Positions 20,199-29,297 of a stretch of 64,000 bases of DNA are shown one piece after another. The notes beneath the pieces are model-generated. The model searched no databases. It was not told the origin of the DNA and worked only from the letters and a program-made list of their open reading frames with translations. Location of the stretch: positions 2,170,001 through 2,234,000 of the forward strand of contig NZ_AP022603.1 in assembly GCF_010726955.1 (NCBI RefSeq), read 5' to 3'. The position numbers and the translations under genes are program-made. This stretch comes from Mycolicibacterium fallax (GTDB lineage Bacteria; Actinomycetota; Actinomycetes; Mycobacteriales; Mycobacteriaceae). Position 1 is the first letter of the stretch, and each line of letters opens with the position of its first letter.

Positions 20199-21989
20199 TC
20201 AGAACCGCCAGTCGCCCAGCCACAGCGCGTTGACGCCGTTGAGCGCGCGGCCGGTCTGCTCGACCGCGCCGGCCACCGAGCCCAGTACCGCGCCGGCCAG
20301 CACATCGGCCAGCGCCGCGGCCGGCTGCGAGGACGCCTTGGGCCGCAGCAGGTCCTTGACCGACGAACCGGGCAGGAACTCCGCCTTCACCTTGGTGTCC
20401 GGGTCGATGCCGGCCAGGATCTTGGCCCGGCGGATCGCGGTGCGCAGCCCGCCGAGCTCGTCGACCAGCCCGCGCTCGGCGGCGTCGGCGCCGGTCCAGA
20501 CCCGGCCCCGGGCCACCTCGTGCACCGCCTCGACGGTCATCTCCCGGCCCTCGGCGACCCGGGCGACGAAGTCGTCGTAGAACATCTCCGCCGACGCCGC
20601 CACCTGGGCGTGCTGGTCGGCGGTGAACGGCGCGTCCGGCGACCAGGCGTCGGCGTTGGCGTTGGTGCGCACCACGTCCGAGCCGACCCCGAGCTTGTCC
20701 TTGAGGCCGCGCGCGATGAGCTTGCCGGTGATCACCCCGATCGAGCCGGTCAGGGTGCCCGGGTTGGCGACGATCGCGTCGGCGGCCATCGACACGTAGT
20801 AGCCGCCGGAGGCCGCCACCGCGCCCATCGAGGCGACCACCGGGATGCCGCGCTCGCGGGCCCGCACCACCTCCCGCCAGATGGTCTCCGAGGCGGTCAC
20901 CGACCCGCCGGGACTGTCCACCCGCAGCACGATCGCCGCCGTGCCCGGCGCCGCGGCGGCCTGCCGCAGCGCCGCGGCGATGGTGTCCCCGCCGGCGCTG
21001 GAGCCGCCCAGCGGCAGCAGCGGGCGCTCCCCTCGGCCGTTGACGATCGGGCCGGACAGCGTGACGACGGCGATCCGGCGGTCGGACTTGACCCCCGGCA
21101 GCGACGGCGTCGGCAGCCCCGGGGCCCCGGAGCGGGCGTAGCGGGCCAAAAACAGCCGCTGCGGGGCGTCGTCGCCGTCGGCGCCGGCCGGGCCGGTCAC
21201 CGGCGCGCCGGCCAGCTCGGCAATCCGGGCGTAGGCCTGGTCCCGGAAACCGATCCGGTCGACCAGCTTGGCCTCGACGGCGGCATCGCGGCGCAGCGGC
21301 GCCCGATCGGCCAGCGCGTCCAGGGCGGCCTCGTCGATACCGCGGCTGGCGGCGACGTCGCGCCAGACCTGCTCGGCCAGGCTGTCGAGTAGCCGGGCGT
21401 CGGCCTCCCGGTGTGCCTCGGTGTAGGCCTGCTCGGTGAACATGTTGGCCGCCGACTTGTACTCGCCCTTGGCGATGAACTCCGCCGAGACCCCGGCCTT
21501 GTCCAGGGCGTCGCGCAGGAACATCGGGTGGGTGGCGAAGCCGATCAGGCCGACGGTGCCCGACGGCTGCAGCCAGACCTCGCCGAACGCCGAGGCCAGG
21601 TAGTAGGACAGCGTGCCCGGGTAGTCCTCGGCCCAGGCCAGCGACGGCTTGGCGGCGGTGAACGCGGCGATCGCCTCGCGCAGCTCCTGCACCGGACCCG
21701 GTGCGGCGGCGCTGAGCTGTACCCGGGCGATCAGCCCGGCGACCCGGTCGTCCTCGGCGGCCCGGTGGATCGCGGCGACCGTCTCGCGCAGCAGCAGCGG
21801 GCGACGGCCGCCGGCCAGGCTGCTGACGATCGCGACCGGATCGAAGTGCGCGGTCTCGGCGGGCACCGTGGTCAGATCGAGCTCCAGGATGCACCCGGCC
21901 GGGACGCCGTGATGGCGGGCGGTGTCGACACGACGGGCGATGGCACGAAAGTCGTCGGCTCCGGGCAGGCCGGACAGCAAAGACAGCAT
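20199..21989 (-). CDS. sppA: Signal peptide peptidase SppA, 67K type
   Basis: SppA (protease IV) degrades cleaved signal peptides in the membrane. The 596-residue protein has two repeated peptidase S49 halves. The N-terminal half carries KGEYKSAANMFTEQAYTE with the expected catalytic Lys, and the C-terminal half carries the Ser in TGSIGVITGKL following GAVAASGGYYVS. I see no obvious N-terminal membrane anchor, unlike the E. coli enzyme. In M. tuberculosis sppA also neighbours rplO and methyltransferases of this family. Confidence 0.92.
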   Translation of the reverse strand: MLSLLSGLPGADDFRAIARRVDTARHHGVPAGCILELDLTTVPAETAHFDPVAIVSSLAGGRRPLLLRETVAAIHRAAEDDRVAGLIARVQLSAAAPGPVQELREAIAAFTAAKPSLAWAEDYPGTLSYYLASAFGEVWLQPSGTVGLIGFATHPMFLRDALDKAGVSAEFIAKGEYKSAANMFTEQAYTEAHREADARLLDSLAEQVWRDVAASRGIDEAALDALADRAPLRRDAAVEAKLVDRIGFRDQAYARIAELAGAPVTGPAGADGDDAPQRLFLARYARSGAPGLPTPSLPGVKSDRRIAVVTLSGPIVNGRGERPLLPLGGSSAGGDTIAAALRQAAAAPGTAAIVLRVDSPGGSVTASETIWREVVRARERGIPVVASMGAVAASGGYYVSMAADAIVANPGTLTGSIGVITGKLIARGLKDKLGVGSDVVRTNANADAWSPDAPFTADQHAQVAASAEMFYDDFVARVAEGREMTVEAVHEVARGRVWTGADAAERGLVDELGGLRTAIRRAKILAGIDPDTKVKAEFLPGSSVKDLLRPKASSQPAAALADVLAGAVLGSVAGAVEQTGRALNGVNALWLGDWRF

Positions 21990-22017
21990 GCGTCGAGCCT
22001 ACCGAGCGGGTTGTGCC

Positions 22018-22404
22018 CTACCGGCCGATGTAGCGGCCGTACTGCGGGCAGTACGTCGCGACCGACATCCGCAGCAGCGTGACGGCCTGCGGCTTGGTCA
22101 ACCCGTTGGATTCCAGGGTCGACACCGTGCCGCGGACCGCGGGCACCGGGTTGATCTGCCCCTTCAGGCCGGAGGTCATGATGTCGCAGACCTGCCGGCC
22201 GAGCGCCGGGATGTTCTGGTCGGGCGCCACCGGGATGCCGAGCTGATTGAAGGCCTCGGTGAACTTGGTGTCGGCGGCGGTGGGCACCGGATCCTCGGTC
22301 GGATCCGCCGAGGCCGCCCCGGCCGCGGTTACCGCGGCGGCAGCACACCCGAGGGCGACGCACCCGGCGGCGAGCACCGCCGTGACGAACCGATGACTGG
22401 ACAC
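22018..22404 (-). CDS. Secreted DUF732-type protein
   Basis: The 128-residue product has a Sec signal peptide (hydrophobic stretch at about 8-28, likely cleavage after ASA near residue 33). The mature part has two cysteines (QVCDIM and ATYCPQY) bracketing helices with the LRMSVATYCPQY ending typical of mycobacterial DUF732 proteins. The function of the family is unknown. It lies just upstream of sppA on the same strand, with only 28 bases between them. Confidence 0.8.
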   Translation of the reverse strand: MSSHRFVTAVLAAGCVALGCAAAAVTAAGAASADPTEDPVPTAADTKFTEAFNQLGIPVAPDQNIPALGRQVCDIMTSGLKGQINPVPAVRGTVSTLESNGLTKPQAVTLLRMSVATYCPQYGRYIGR

Positions 22405-22564
22405 GTTTGTCTATCTCCTCATTCACCCCACCCGTTACCGGGCCGACGCCAGTTTAGTCGGCGCGCCGACCTCCCGCTTCCCACGACCGGGCACCGGCGG
22501 CGGCCGAGCGAATTCCGGGCTCGTTCCCGATCCGCGGCGCTGTTGAATCCGTCACACTGAATCG

Positions 22565-24130
22565 GTGGGGCCGGCACCGTTCATCGGCGCCTCGCCGTCG
22601 CGGGTCCCGGCGGCGCGGTCCCTCCCGGCGGCCCCGGACCGGCTGCGCCGGATCGTGCTGCACCGCTGGATTCTGGCCGGCGCCGGGGTCAACGCCCTCG
22701 GCGGCGCGATCGTCTTTCTCTTCCTGTTCCTCGCCGCGCCGATCCTGCTGACCCCCGAACAGTTCCGCGAGCAGTTGGCGCTGGCCGGGATCGCGGTCGG
22801 GGCGGTGCTGGCCGTGGTGCTGCCGCTGCTGCTGCGACACCGGCGGCGACAGTTCGCCGCCGCGACCGCCTGGCTGGCCGAGAACCGGTTGCCGACGCCG
22901 GCCGAGGCTCAGCTGACCCTGGCCGCGCCGTGGGATGCCGCCCGGATCTCGGCGGCGATCTGGACCGGCTGCGCGGTGCTCTGCGCGGGGCTGGCGCTGC
23001 GCGCGACGCCGGCCGCCGCGGCGTACGTGCTGTGCGCGGTGCTGCTGTGCGGCCTGAGCACCACCGGGGTGTGGTACCTGGTGGTGGAATGGGTGATGCG
23101 GCCGCTGTCGGCCGGCGTGCTGGACGGCAGCTCGCCGCACCGCGACTACGGCCCCACCATCACCCGTCGGCTGCTGGCGGCCTGGACGCTGGCCACCGGG
23201 GTGCCGCTGGTCGGGATCGCCACCCTGACCATCGGCTATCTGACCGCCGCCGAGTTCCGGGTGCCGCGCACGCTGGCCGCGATTCTGGTGCTGGTGACCT
23301 CGGCGGTGGTGACCGGGCTGTCGCTGATCGTGATCGCGGTCCGGTCGATCGCCGCGCGGATCGGCGCGCTGCGGGCCGCACTGCGCCGAGTGCAGCAGGG
23401 TGACTACGCGGTGCGGGTGCTGGTCGACGACGCCAGCGAGATCGGCCGGCTGCAGGTCGGGTTCAACGCGATGACCGCCGGGCTGGCCGAGCGGGAACGG
23501 ATCCGGCGGACCTTCGGCACCTACGTCGACCGCGACGTCGCCGAGCACATCCTGCGCACCGAGTCGGGCCCACCGGCCGAGGAGGTCGAGGTGACGATGA
23601 TGTTCGTCGACGTCCGGGGGTTCACCGCGCTGGCCGAGGCGCTGTCCCCGGCCGCGGTGGTGGCGATCCTCAACCGGCTCTTCGAGACGATCGTGCCGCT
23701 GGTGCACGCCCACGGCGGACACGTCGACAAGTACGCCGGCGACGGGCTGCTGGCGGTGTTCGGGGCGCCGCGGCGCCAGCCCGACCACGCCGAGCGGGCG
23801 CTCACCGCGGCGCTGGCCATCCCCGAGGCGGTGCGCACCGAGTTCGGCGACACCCTGTCGGTGGGCGTCGGGCTGAATTCCGGGCCGGTGATCGCCGGGA
23901 ATGTCGGCGGGGCCGGGCGGCTGGAGTTCTCGGTGATCGGCGACGCGGTCAACGTCGCCGCACGGGTCGAGTCGGCCACCCGCCAGACCGGCGACACCGT
24001 ACTGCTGACCCAGCACACCCGGGAGCTGCTGGGTGCCAGCCCGGTCACGCTGGTGGAGCGGCCCGGCATTCAGCTCAAGGGCAAGACCGCCGCGGTCCGC
24101 CTCTTCGCTCCCCTCGACGCCCCCGGCTGA
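22565..24130 (+). CDS. Membrane-bound class III adenylate cyclase with HAMP domain
   Basis: The 521-residue protein has six predicted membrane segments (about 30-290), a HAMP linker (about 265-320, ending IGRLQVGFNAMTAGLAERE) and a cyclase homology domain (about 340-510). All catalytic residues expected for ATP are present: metal-binding Asp349 (FVDVRGFT) and Asp393 (YAGDG), adenine-selecting Lys389 and Asp460 (IGDAVN), and transition-state Asn463 and Arg467. It therefore should make cAMP. The layout matches the 6TM-HAMP cyclases of M. tuberculosis (Rv1318c-Rv1320c, Rv3645). It converges on the spc operon. Confidence 0.92.
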   Translation: MGPAPFIGASPSRVPAARSLPAAPDRLRRIVLHRWILAGAGVNALGGAIVFLFLFLAAPILLTPEQFREQLALAGIAVGAVLAVVLPLLLRHRRRQFAAATAWLAENRLPTPAEAQLTLAAPWDAARISAAIWTGCAVLCAGLALRATPAAAAYVLCAVLLCGLSTTGVWYLVVEWVMRPLSAGVLDGSSPHRDYGPTITRRLLAAWTLATGVPLVGIATLTIGYLTAAEFRVPRTLAAILVLVTSAVVTGLSLIVIAVRSIAARIGALRAALRRVQQGDYAVRVLVDDASEIGRLQVGFNAMTAGLAERERIRRTFGTYVDRDVAEHILRTESGPPAEEVEVTMMFVDVRGFTALAEALSPAAVVAILNRLFETIVPLVHAHGGHVDKYAGDGLLAVFGAPRRQPDHAERALTAALAIPEAVRTEFGDTLSVGVGLNSGPVIAGNVGGAGRLEFSVIGDAVNVAARVESATRQTGDTVLLTQHTRELLGASPVTLVERPGIQLKGKTAAVRLFAPLDAPG

Positions 24131-24155
24131 CGCCGGCCGGCCCGAAACGGCCGAA

Positions 24156-24183
24156 AGGGGCCCCCGCCGAAGCGGGAGCCCCT
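24156..24183. terminator. Hairpin between the cyclase gene and rplO
   Basis: AGGGGC-C-CCCGC (24156-24167), loop CGAA, GCGGG-A-GCCCCT (24172-24183) forms a strong stem with one internal mismatch. It lies between the ends of two convergent genes, 25 bases after the cyclase stop and 16 bases after the rplO stop, so it can stop transcription from both sides. There is no clear U-tract, as often in mycobacteria. Confidence 0.75.
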
Positions 24184-24199
24184 GTCGTGCTTGGTCGAA

Positions 24200-24643
24200 C
24201 TACAGCTCGGTGGCGGTGCCGCCGGCGGCGGTGATCGCCTCCCGGGCGGAGCCGGAGAACTTGTGCGCGGTGACGTCGACCTTGACGGCCAGCTTGCCGT
24301 CGCCGAGCACCTTCACCAGCACGTTCTTGCGGACCAGGCCCGCATCCACCAGCTCGGAAACACCGATGGTGCCGCCGTTCGGGAACGCCTTGGCGATGTC
24401 GCCGACGTTCACCGGGCCGTACTCGGTGCGGAACCGGTTGCGGAAGCCCTTCAGCTTGGGCAGCCGCATGTGGATCGGCATCTGGCCACCCTCGAAGGTG
24501 ACCGGCACGTTCTTGCGCGCCTTGGTGCCCTTGGTGCCGCGGCCCGCGGTCTTACCCTTGGATCCCTCACCGCGACCGACGCGGGTCTTGGCCTTCTTGG
24601 AGCCGGGAGCCGGCTTCAGGTCGTGCAGCTTGATGACGCTCAT
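24200..24643 (-). CDS. rplO: 50S ribosomal protein L15
   Basis: L15 is a late-assembly 23S rRNA-binding protein. The 147-residue product starts [20 protein letters not shown] and has the glycine/lysine-rich N-terminal segment with [17 protein letters not shown]. It overlaps the rpmD stop by four bases and ends the spc transcript here, since secY has been moved about 7 kb away. Confidence 0.97.
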   Translation of the reverse strand: MSVIKLHDLKPAPGSKKAKTRVGRGEGSKGKTAGRGTKGTKARKNVPVTFEGGQMPIHMRLPKLKGFRNRFRTEYGPVNVGDIAKAFPNGGTIGVSELVDAGLVRKNVLVKVLGDGKLAVKVDVTAHKFSGSAREAITAAGGTATEL

Positions 24644-24822
24644 TTGACTTCCTCCACCTCGACGAGGTGATCAACAACGCGGATCAGGCCGCGGGTCGCC
24701 GGGGTGTCCTCACGGACCACCGACTGGCGGATCTTGCGCAGGCCCAGCGTCCGCAGGCTTTCCCGCTGATTCCAGCGCGCCCCGACGATGCCCCGCACCT
24801 GGGTGATCTTCAACTCGGCCAT
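24640..24822 (-). CDS. rpmD: 50S ribosomal protein L30
   Basis: L30 is a small 50S protein. The 60-residue product begins [20 protein letters not shown] and ends with the conserved [16 protein letters not shown]. The start is two bases after the rpsE stop and its stop overlaps the rplO start. Confidence 0.97.
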   Translation of the reverse strand: MAELKITQVRGIVGARWNQRESLRTLGLRKIRQSVVREDTPATRGLIRVVDHLVEVEEVK

Positions 24823-24824
24823 GG

Positions 24825-25526
24825 CTACACATTTCCTTCACGCGCGGCCGCGGCGGCCTGCGCCTCGCTCTCGCGACGCGCACGCAGCATGCCCGCCGGC
24901 GCGACGTCCTCGATGGGCAGACCGCGACGGGCCGCCACCTCTTCGGGACGCTGCAGCATCTTCAGCGCGGCAACGGTGGCGTGCACCACGTTGATCGCGT
25001 TGTCGCTGCCCAGCGACTTGGCCAGGATGTCGTGCACGCCGGCGCATTCCAGCACCGCGCGCGCCGCACCGCCGGCGATCACACCGGTACCGGGGCTGGC
25101 CGGGCGCAGCATCACGACGCCCGCAGCGGCCTCGCCCTGCACCGGGTGGACGATGGTCCCGCCGATCAGCGGCACCCGGAAGAAGTTCTTCCGAGCCTCT
25201 TCGACGCCCTTGGCGATGGCGGCCGGAACTTCCTTGGCCTTGCCGTAGCCCACGCCGACCATGCCCTTGCCGTCGCCGACGATGACCAGTGCGGTGAAGC
25301 TGAACCGCCGACCGCCCTTGACCACCTTCGACACCCGGTTGATGGTGACGACGCGCTCCAGGTAGTTGCTCTTGTCGCCGCGGTCGTCACGGCCACCCCG
25401 GCCGCCGCGATCGTCCCGACGGCCACGGCCGCCGCGATCGTCGCGACGCCCACGGTCGTCGTTGCCGCCACCGGTGGTGGCAGCGCTGGTTCCGGCGTCA
25501 GCGGCCGTAGTCTGCTCCGCCATCAT
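24825..25526 (-). CDS. rpsE: 30S ribosomal protein S5 with basic/acidic repeat N-terminus
   Basis: S5 helps decoding accuracy and tRNA selection. The 233-residue protein has the S5 double-stranded-RNA-binding core (about 60-200, [20 protein letters not shown] onwards). Its first 60 residues are a low-complexity region of Gly and paired Arg/Asp, with [12 protein letters not shown] units repeated at least four times. Two ATGs are adjacent at 25526 and 25523; the second sits at better spacing from GGAAGGA. The N-terminal extension is longer and more repetitive than in E. coli S5. Confidence 0.96.
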   Translation of the reverse strand: MMAEQTTAADAGTSAATTGGGNDDRGRRDDRGGRGRRDDRGGRGGRDDRGDKSNYLERVVTINRVSKVVKGGRRFSFTALVIVGDGKGMVGVGYGKAKEVPAAIAKGVEEARKNFFRVPLIGGTIVHPVQGEAAAGVVMLRPASPGTGVIAGGAARAVLECAGVHDILAKSLGSDNAINVVHATVAALKMLQRPEEVAARRGLPIEDVAPAGMLRARRESEAQAAAAAREGNV

Positions 25527-25557
25527 GCGGTCCTTCCGTTGTTGGAAAAGTCGTTCA

Positions 25558-25965
25558 CTAGAACTTCAGCCCCCCTTCACGGGCGGCGTCGGCCAGTGCC
25601 GCGATCCGCCCGCCGTAGGAGTAGCCGCCGCGGTCGAAGACCACGGTCTCCACGCCGGCGGCCTTCGCGCGCTCGGCGATCAGCTGACCGACCCGGGTGC
25701 TGACGGCCTTCTTGTCACCGTCGACCCCGCGGACGTCGGCCTCGATGGAGGACGCGGCGGCCAGCGTGGTGCCGGTCAGGTCGTCGATGAGCTGCACGTG
25801 GATATGCCGCGACGACCGGTTGACCATCAGGCGGGGACGCTCGGCGGTGCCGGCGACCTTCTTGCGCAGCCGGGCGTGGCGGCGCAGCCGCGCGACCCGA
25901 CGGGTGGCCGAGACGTTCTGCCCGACCGGCTGATGCTTCTTGGTTGCTTCGTCAGTCTTGGCCAT
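25558..25965 (-). CDS. rplR: 50S ribosomal protein L18
   Basis: L18 anchors 5S rRNA on the large subunit. The 135-residue product has the L18 core [20 protein letters not shown] and the C-terminal [20 protein letters not shown] motif. It starts two bases after the rplF stop and lies 31 bases before rpsE. Confidence 0.97.
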   Translation of the reverse strand: MAKTDEATKKHQPVGQNVSATRRVARLRRHARLRKKVAGTAERPRLMVNRSSRHIHVQLIDDLTGTTLAAASSIEADVRGVDGDKKAVSTRVGQLIAERAKAAGVETVVFDRGGYSYGGRIAALADAAREGGLKF

Positions 25966-25967
25966 GA

Positions 25968-26507
25968 CTACTTACCTGTCTTTCCGACCTTGCGGCGGAT
26001 CTGCTCACCCTCGTAGCGGATGCCCTTGCCCTTGTACGGGTCGTTCTTCCGCAGCCGACGGATGTTGGCCGCGATCTGGCCGACCTTCTGCTTGTCGATG
26101 CCGGACACCGTGAACCGGGTGGGGTTCTCCACTGTGAAGCTGACGCCCTCGGGGGCGGTGATCAGCACCGGGTGGCTGAAGCCCAGAGCGAACTCCAGGT
26201 CAGAACCCTTGGCGACGACGCGGTAGCCCACGCCGTGGATTTCCATCTTGCGGGTGTAGCCCTCGGTCACACCGGCGATCAGGTTGGCGATCAGGGTCCG
26301 CGACAGCCCGTGCAGGCTGCGGTTCTCCCGATCATCGTTGGGACGGCTCACCACGATGGCGCCGTCGTCGTTGCGGGCGACCGAGATGGGCTCGGCGACA
26401 TCCAGGGTCAGGGTGCCCTTGGGGCCCTTGACCGAAACGTTCTGCCCGTCGATCGTGACGTCGACCCCAGCGGGGACCGGGACCGGCTGCTTTCCAATAC
26501 GCGACAT
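25968..26507 (-). CDS. rplF: 50S ribosomal protein L6
   Basis: L6 lies near the GTPase centre of the 50S subunit. The 179-residue product begins [20 protein letters not shown] and ends with the L6 signature [20 protein letters not shown]. It is followed two bases later by rplR and preceded by rpsH after 20 bases. Confidence 0.97.
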   Translation of the reverse strand: MSRIGKQPVPVPAGVDVTIDGQNVSVKGPKGTLTLDVAEPISVARNDDGAIVVSRPNDDRENRSLHGLSRTLIANLIAGVTEGYTRKMEIHGVGYRVVAKGSDLEFALGFSHPVLITAPEGVSFTVENPTRFTVSGIDKQKVGQIAANIRRLRKNDPYKGKGIRYEGEQIRRKVGKTGK

Positions 26508-26527
26508 GTCTACTGGCTCCTATCCCG

Positions 26528-26926
26528 CTACCAGACGTACGCGAGGACTTCGCCGCCCACGCCCTGACGGGCCGCCTGGCGATCGGTCAACAGGCCGGTG
26601 GACGTGGAGATGATCGCCACGCCCAGGCCACCGAGCACCCGCGGCAAACTGGTGGACTTCGCGTAGACCCGCAGGCCGGGCTTGGAAACCCGGCGCAGGC
26701 CCGCGATGCTGCGCTCACGGCTGGGGCCGTACTTGAGCTGAACAACCAGCGACTTGCCCACCCGGGCATCCTCCGTGCGGTAGTCGCTGATGTAACCCTC
26801 GCGCTTCAGGATCTCGGCGATGTTGGCCTTGATCTTGCTGTGCGGCAGGGTCACCTCGTCGTGATACGCCGAGTTGGCGTTGCGCAGACGCGTCAAGAAG
26901 TCTGCGATCGGATCCGTCATTGTCAT
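26528..26926 (-). CDS. rpsH: 30S ribosomal protein S8
   Basis: S8 binds the central domain of 16S rRNA and in E. coli represses the spc operon. The 132-residue product starts [20 protein letters not shown] and ends [18 protein letters not shown], both conserved. The second Met at position 3 is an alternative start. The 154-base spacer between rpsN and rpsH (26927-27080) has no reading frame I can support. Confidence 0.97.
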   Translation of the reverse strand: MTMTDPIADFLTRLRNANSAYHDEVTLPHSKIKANIAEILKREGYISDYRTEDARVGKSLVVQLKYGPSRERSIAGLRRVSKPGLRVYAKSTSLPRVLGGLGVAIISTSTGLLTDRQAARQGVGGEVLAYVW

Positions 26927-27080
26927 GACAGCGGTGTCACCTTCCTCGCGGCGGTTCCCGGCCCGGACCTCATCCGGCGGGCCTGCCGCGCACCTTTGTT
27001 AGTGGTCTGTTGGTCTGTGGTGCGCCGGGTTCGTCGCGTAGTTCTGCGGGGACGAGGCACGGCGCTTCCGTCTCTGTGGG

Positions 27081-27266
27081 TTACCAGCTGGACTTCTGCA
27101 CACCCGGCAGCTCGCCGGCGTGCGCCATCTCGCGCAGGCAGATCCGGCACAGGCCGAACTTGCGGTACACGGAGTGCGGGCGACCGCACTTGTTGCAGCG
27201 GGTGTAGCCACGCACCGCGAACTTCGGCTTCTTGTTGGCCTTGTTGACCAGAGCCTTCTTTGCCAT
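27081..27266 (-). CDS. rpsN: 30S ribosomal protein S14, type Z (zinc-binding)
   Basis: The 61-residue product from the ATG at 27266 ([16 protein letters not shown]) is the short S14 with two CxxC pairs, RCNKC and LCRIC, that bind zinc. The frame is open a little upstream, but the ten extra codons overlap the end of rplE. It lies four bases after rplE. This is the only S14 gene in the window; the zinc-free paralogue is absent from the alternative operon at 31.3-32.0 kb. Confidence 0.96.
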   Translation of the reverse strand: MAKKALVNKANKKPKFAVRGYTRCNKCGRPHSVYRKFGLCRICLREMAHAGELPGVQKSSW

Positions 27267-27270
27267 CTGC

Positions 27271-27834
27271 TCAGTTCTCCTTGAACGGGAAGCCAAGGGC
27301 CCGCAGCAGTGCTCGCCCTTCGTCGTCGGTCGCCGCCGAGGTGACGACGGTGATGTCCATGCCGCGCGGACGGTCGATCGAGTCGACGTCGATCTCGTGG
27401 AACACCGACTGCTCGGTCAGGCCGAAGGTGTAGTTGCCGGTGCCGTCGAACTGCTTGGGGCTCAGGCCGCGGAAGTCGCGGATACGCGGCAGCGAGATCG
27501 ACACCAGGCGGTCCAGGAACTCCCACATCCGGTCGCCGCGCAGGGTGACGCGGGCGCCGATCGGCATGCCCTCACGGAGCTTGAACTGGGCGATGGACTT
27601 GCGGGCCTTGCGGATCTCGGGCTTCTGGCCGGTGATCAGGGTGAGGTCGTTGACCGCACCGTTGATCAGCTTCGCGTCCCGGGCGGCCTCGCCGACACCC
27701 ATGTTCACCACGACCTTGACCACGCCCGGGATGAGCATGACGTTCGGGTAGGCGAACTCCTTGTTCAGCGTGTCCCGGATTTCCTCGCGGTAGCGCTGCT
27801 TCAGCCGCGGCTGAACCTTTTCTGTCGTTGTCAT
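27271..27834 (-). CDS. rplE: 50S ribosomal protein L5
   Basis: L5 binds 5S rRNA and contacts P-site tRNA. The 187-residue product contains [20 protein letters not shown] near the start and [20 protein letters not shown] near the end, both typical. Its start overlaps the rplX stop by four bases. Confidence 0.97.
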   Translation of the reverse strand: MTTTEKVQPRLKQRYREEIRDTLNKEFAYPNVMLIPGVVKVVVNMGVGEAARDAKLINGAVNDLTLITGQKPEIRKARKSIAQFKLREGMPIGARVTLRGDRMWEFLDRLVSISLPRIRDFRGLSPKQFDGTGNYTFGLTEQSVFHEIDVDSIDRPRGMDITVVTSAATDDEGRALLRALGFPFKEN

Positions 27835-28154
27835 GCCTTGATGTCCTTGCCGTTGGTCTTGGCGATGCGGACCCGCTTGCCGGTCTCGGAATCGGTGCGG
27901 TAGCCGACCCGGGTCGGCTTGCCGTCGGAGTCCAGCACCATCACGTTGGAGACGTGGATGGACGCTTCCTGGGTGACGATGCCGCCGGACTGCGCGCCAC
28001 GCTCGTTGGCCGAGACCGCGGTGTGCTTCTTGATCCGGTTGACGCCCTCAACGAGGATCCGGTTGCGGGTCGGGAAGGCGCGCAGCACCTTGCCCTTGGC
28101 GCCCTTGTCCTTGCCGGAGACAACCAGAACGGTGTCGCCCTTGTGGACCTTCAT
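27831..28154 (-). CDS. rplX: 50S ribosomal protein L24
   Basis: L24 starts 50S assembly at the 5' end of 23S rRNA. The 107-residue product begins [20 protein letters not shown], the KOW-type motif of L24. It abuts the rplN stop exactly and overlaps rplE by four bases. Confidence 0.97.
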   Translation of the reverse strand: MKVHKGDTVLVVSGKDKGAKGKVLRAFPTRNRILVEGVNRIKKHTAVSANERGAQSGGIVTQEASIHVSNVMVLDSDGKPTRVGYRTDSETGKRVRIAKTNGKDIKA

Positions 28155-28523
28155 TTACAAAACCTCCGGAGCCAGCGAGACGATCTTCATGAAGCGCTTC
28201 TCGCGCAGCTCGCGACCCACCGGGCCGAAGATGCGGGTGCCGCGCGGATCGTTGTCGTTCTTGATGATGACGGCGGCGTTCTCGTCGAAGCTGATGTAGC
28301 TGCCGTCGGCCCGACGACGTTCCTTCTGGGTGCGCACCACGACGGCCTTGACGATCTCGCCGCGCTTGACGTTGCCGCCCGGGATGGCGTCCTTGACGGT
28401 CGCCACGATGATGTCACCGATGCCGGCGTAGCGCCGCTTCGAGCCACCGAGCACGCGGATGCACAAGATCTCCTTGGCGCCCGTGTTGTCGGCGACCTTC
28501 AACCGCGATTCCTGCTGAATCAC
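28155..28523 (-). CDS. rplN: 50S ribosomal protein L14
   Basis: L14 forms intersubunit bridges near the factor-binding site. The true start is the GTG at 28523 ([20 protein letters not shown]) behind GGGAGA; upstream in-frame codons are leader sequence. This gives 122 residues, the standard length. It is the first gene of the spc operon here, because the accessory region separates it from rpsQ. Confidence 0.97.
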   Translation of the reverse strand: MIQQESRLKVADNTGAKEILCIRVLGGSKRRYAGIGDIIVATVKDAIPGGNVKRGEIVKAVVVRTQKERRRADGSYISFDENAAVIIKNDNDPRGTRIFGPVGRELREKRFMKIVSLAPEVL

Positions 28524-28554
28524 TCGATCTCCCTGTTTCTTGTGTGCATGGCAG

Positions 28555-28576
28555 AAAAGGCCGCCCCGAAGGGCAG
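28555..28576 (-). terminator. Terminator-like hairpin in the rplN leader
   Basis: Read on the minus strand, CTGCCC-TTCG-GGGCGG makes a six-pair stem with a stable UUCG loop, followed after two bases by TTTT. It lies about 30 bases before the rplN GTG and inside the predicted 5' leader. A hairpin plus U-run in this place could act as an attenuator of the spc operon. It is short, so a fortuitous structure remains possible. Confidence 0.4.
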
Positions 28577-28666
28577 TCTGAGTAACCTGACATGCGCGGT
28601 CTTTGTCACCGAAAGGCACGCGGGGCCGACTGACGCCGGCCGAGGTCTGCCCACGGCAACCCCCTG

Positions 28667-28695
28667 AGTCTAGGGGAGAAGCGCCCGGTCGCCAA
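28667..28695 (-). promoter_or_regulatory. Promoter of the spc (rplN) operon
   Basis: On the minus strand TTGGCG (28690-28695) and TAGACT (28667-28672) are exactly 17 bases apart, a good SigA-type match. Transcription would start near 28660 and leave a leader of about 137 bases before rplN. The separation from rpsQ by 15 kb makes an own promoter necessary. Confidence 0.65.
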
Positions 28696-29074
28696 ATTGT
28701 CGCCGGCCGGGGCGCCAGGACGGGCGGGCCGGGCGGGGGCCGCCAACCTCAGCGGAGCCGCTCAGTGGATCCGCGAGGCCGCGGCACCTCGCCCCGTACT
28801 CCATCAATGGGCCCGCCTCGCGGTTCCGCAACCAGTCGGCGATGGCGGCCTCCCCTTGCCACGATTGCGGTCCACCGGTCCCGCGCAAGACGCGGGGTTC
28901 GAGCGATTGCAGTCCAGCCTCGGGCTTTCAGGAGGCCCCGTGCCGCAACCGAGGAAAGGGACTCCGAACTGGGATGATTCGGCTTACCCATGGTCGAATA
29001 TTGGCAGCTGAAGGAGTCCTTTCCGGCGGGCAAGTCGACGACGTGGCACCCGTCGCGGTGCGCCGACGCCACCA
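28696..29074. other. Gene-free stretch between the rplN promoter and 13E12 copy 2
   Basis: About 380 bases with several short overlapping open frames on both strands but none with a recognisable product, good start or conserved motif. The right edge is the left boundary of 13E12 copy 2. The DNA could be a degraded remnant of an earlier insertion, but I see no direct evidence for that. Confidence 0.45.
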
Positions 29075-29085
29075 CCGCATTCTTG

Positions 29086-29101
29086 TCGAACATTTATTCG
29101 A
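29086..29101 (+). promoter_or_regulatory. LexA (SOS) box upstream of 13E12 copy 2
   Basis: TCGAACATTTATTCGA, identical to the site in copy 1, matches the mycobacterial SOS box with one mismatch. A weaker half-conserved element starts at 29137. It predicts induction of the intact 13E12 gene by DNA damage. Confidence 0.75.
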
Positions 29102-29297
29102 TCAGGGTCTTGCACTCTTGTGTCGACGGAGTACTCTCGAACATATAGGCGAATAAACCCTCGCCACCGCGTACCCCACCGCCCGACCCGACACGGGTCG
29201 AGCACCGACAGGCTCCCCCACCGAGCCGACTCACGTATCCACCCTCGATCGCATCCCCGCCCCGGGATGCATCCGCTGGGAAGTACCGGTACCCGCC

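Noticed and set aside
28749..29093. A minus-strand frame starting MFDKNA next to 13E12 copy 2, with a similar start at 6779
   Set aside because: The shared start comes from the repeated SOS-box DNA read backwards; the rest is not conserved between the two.
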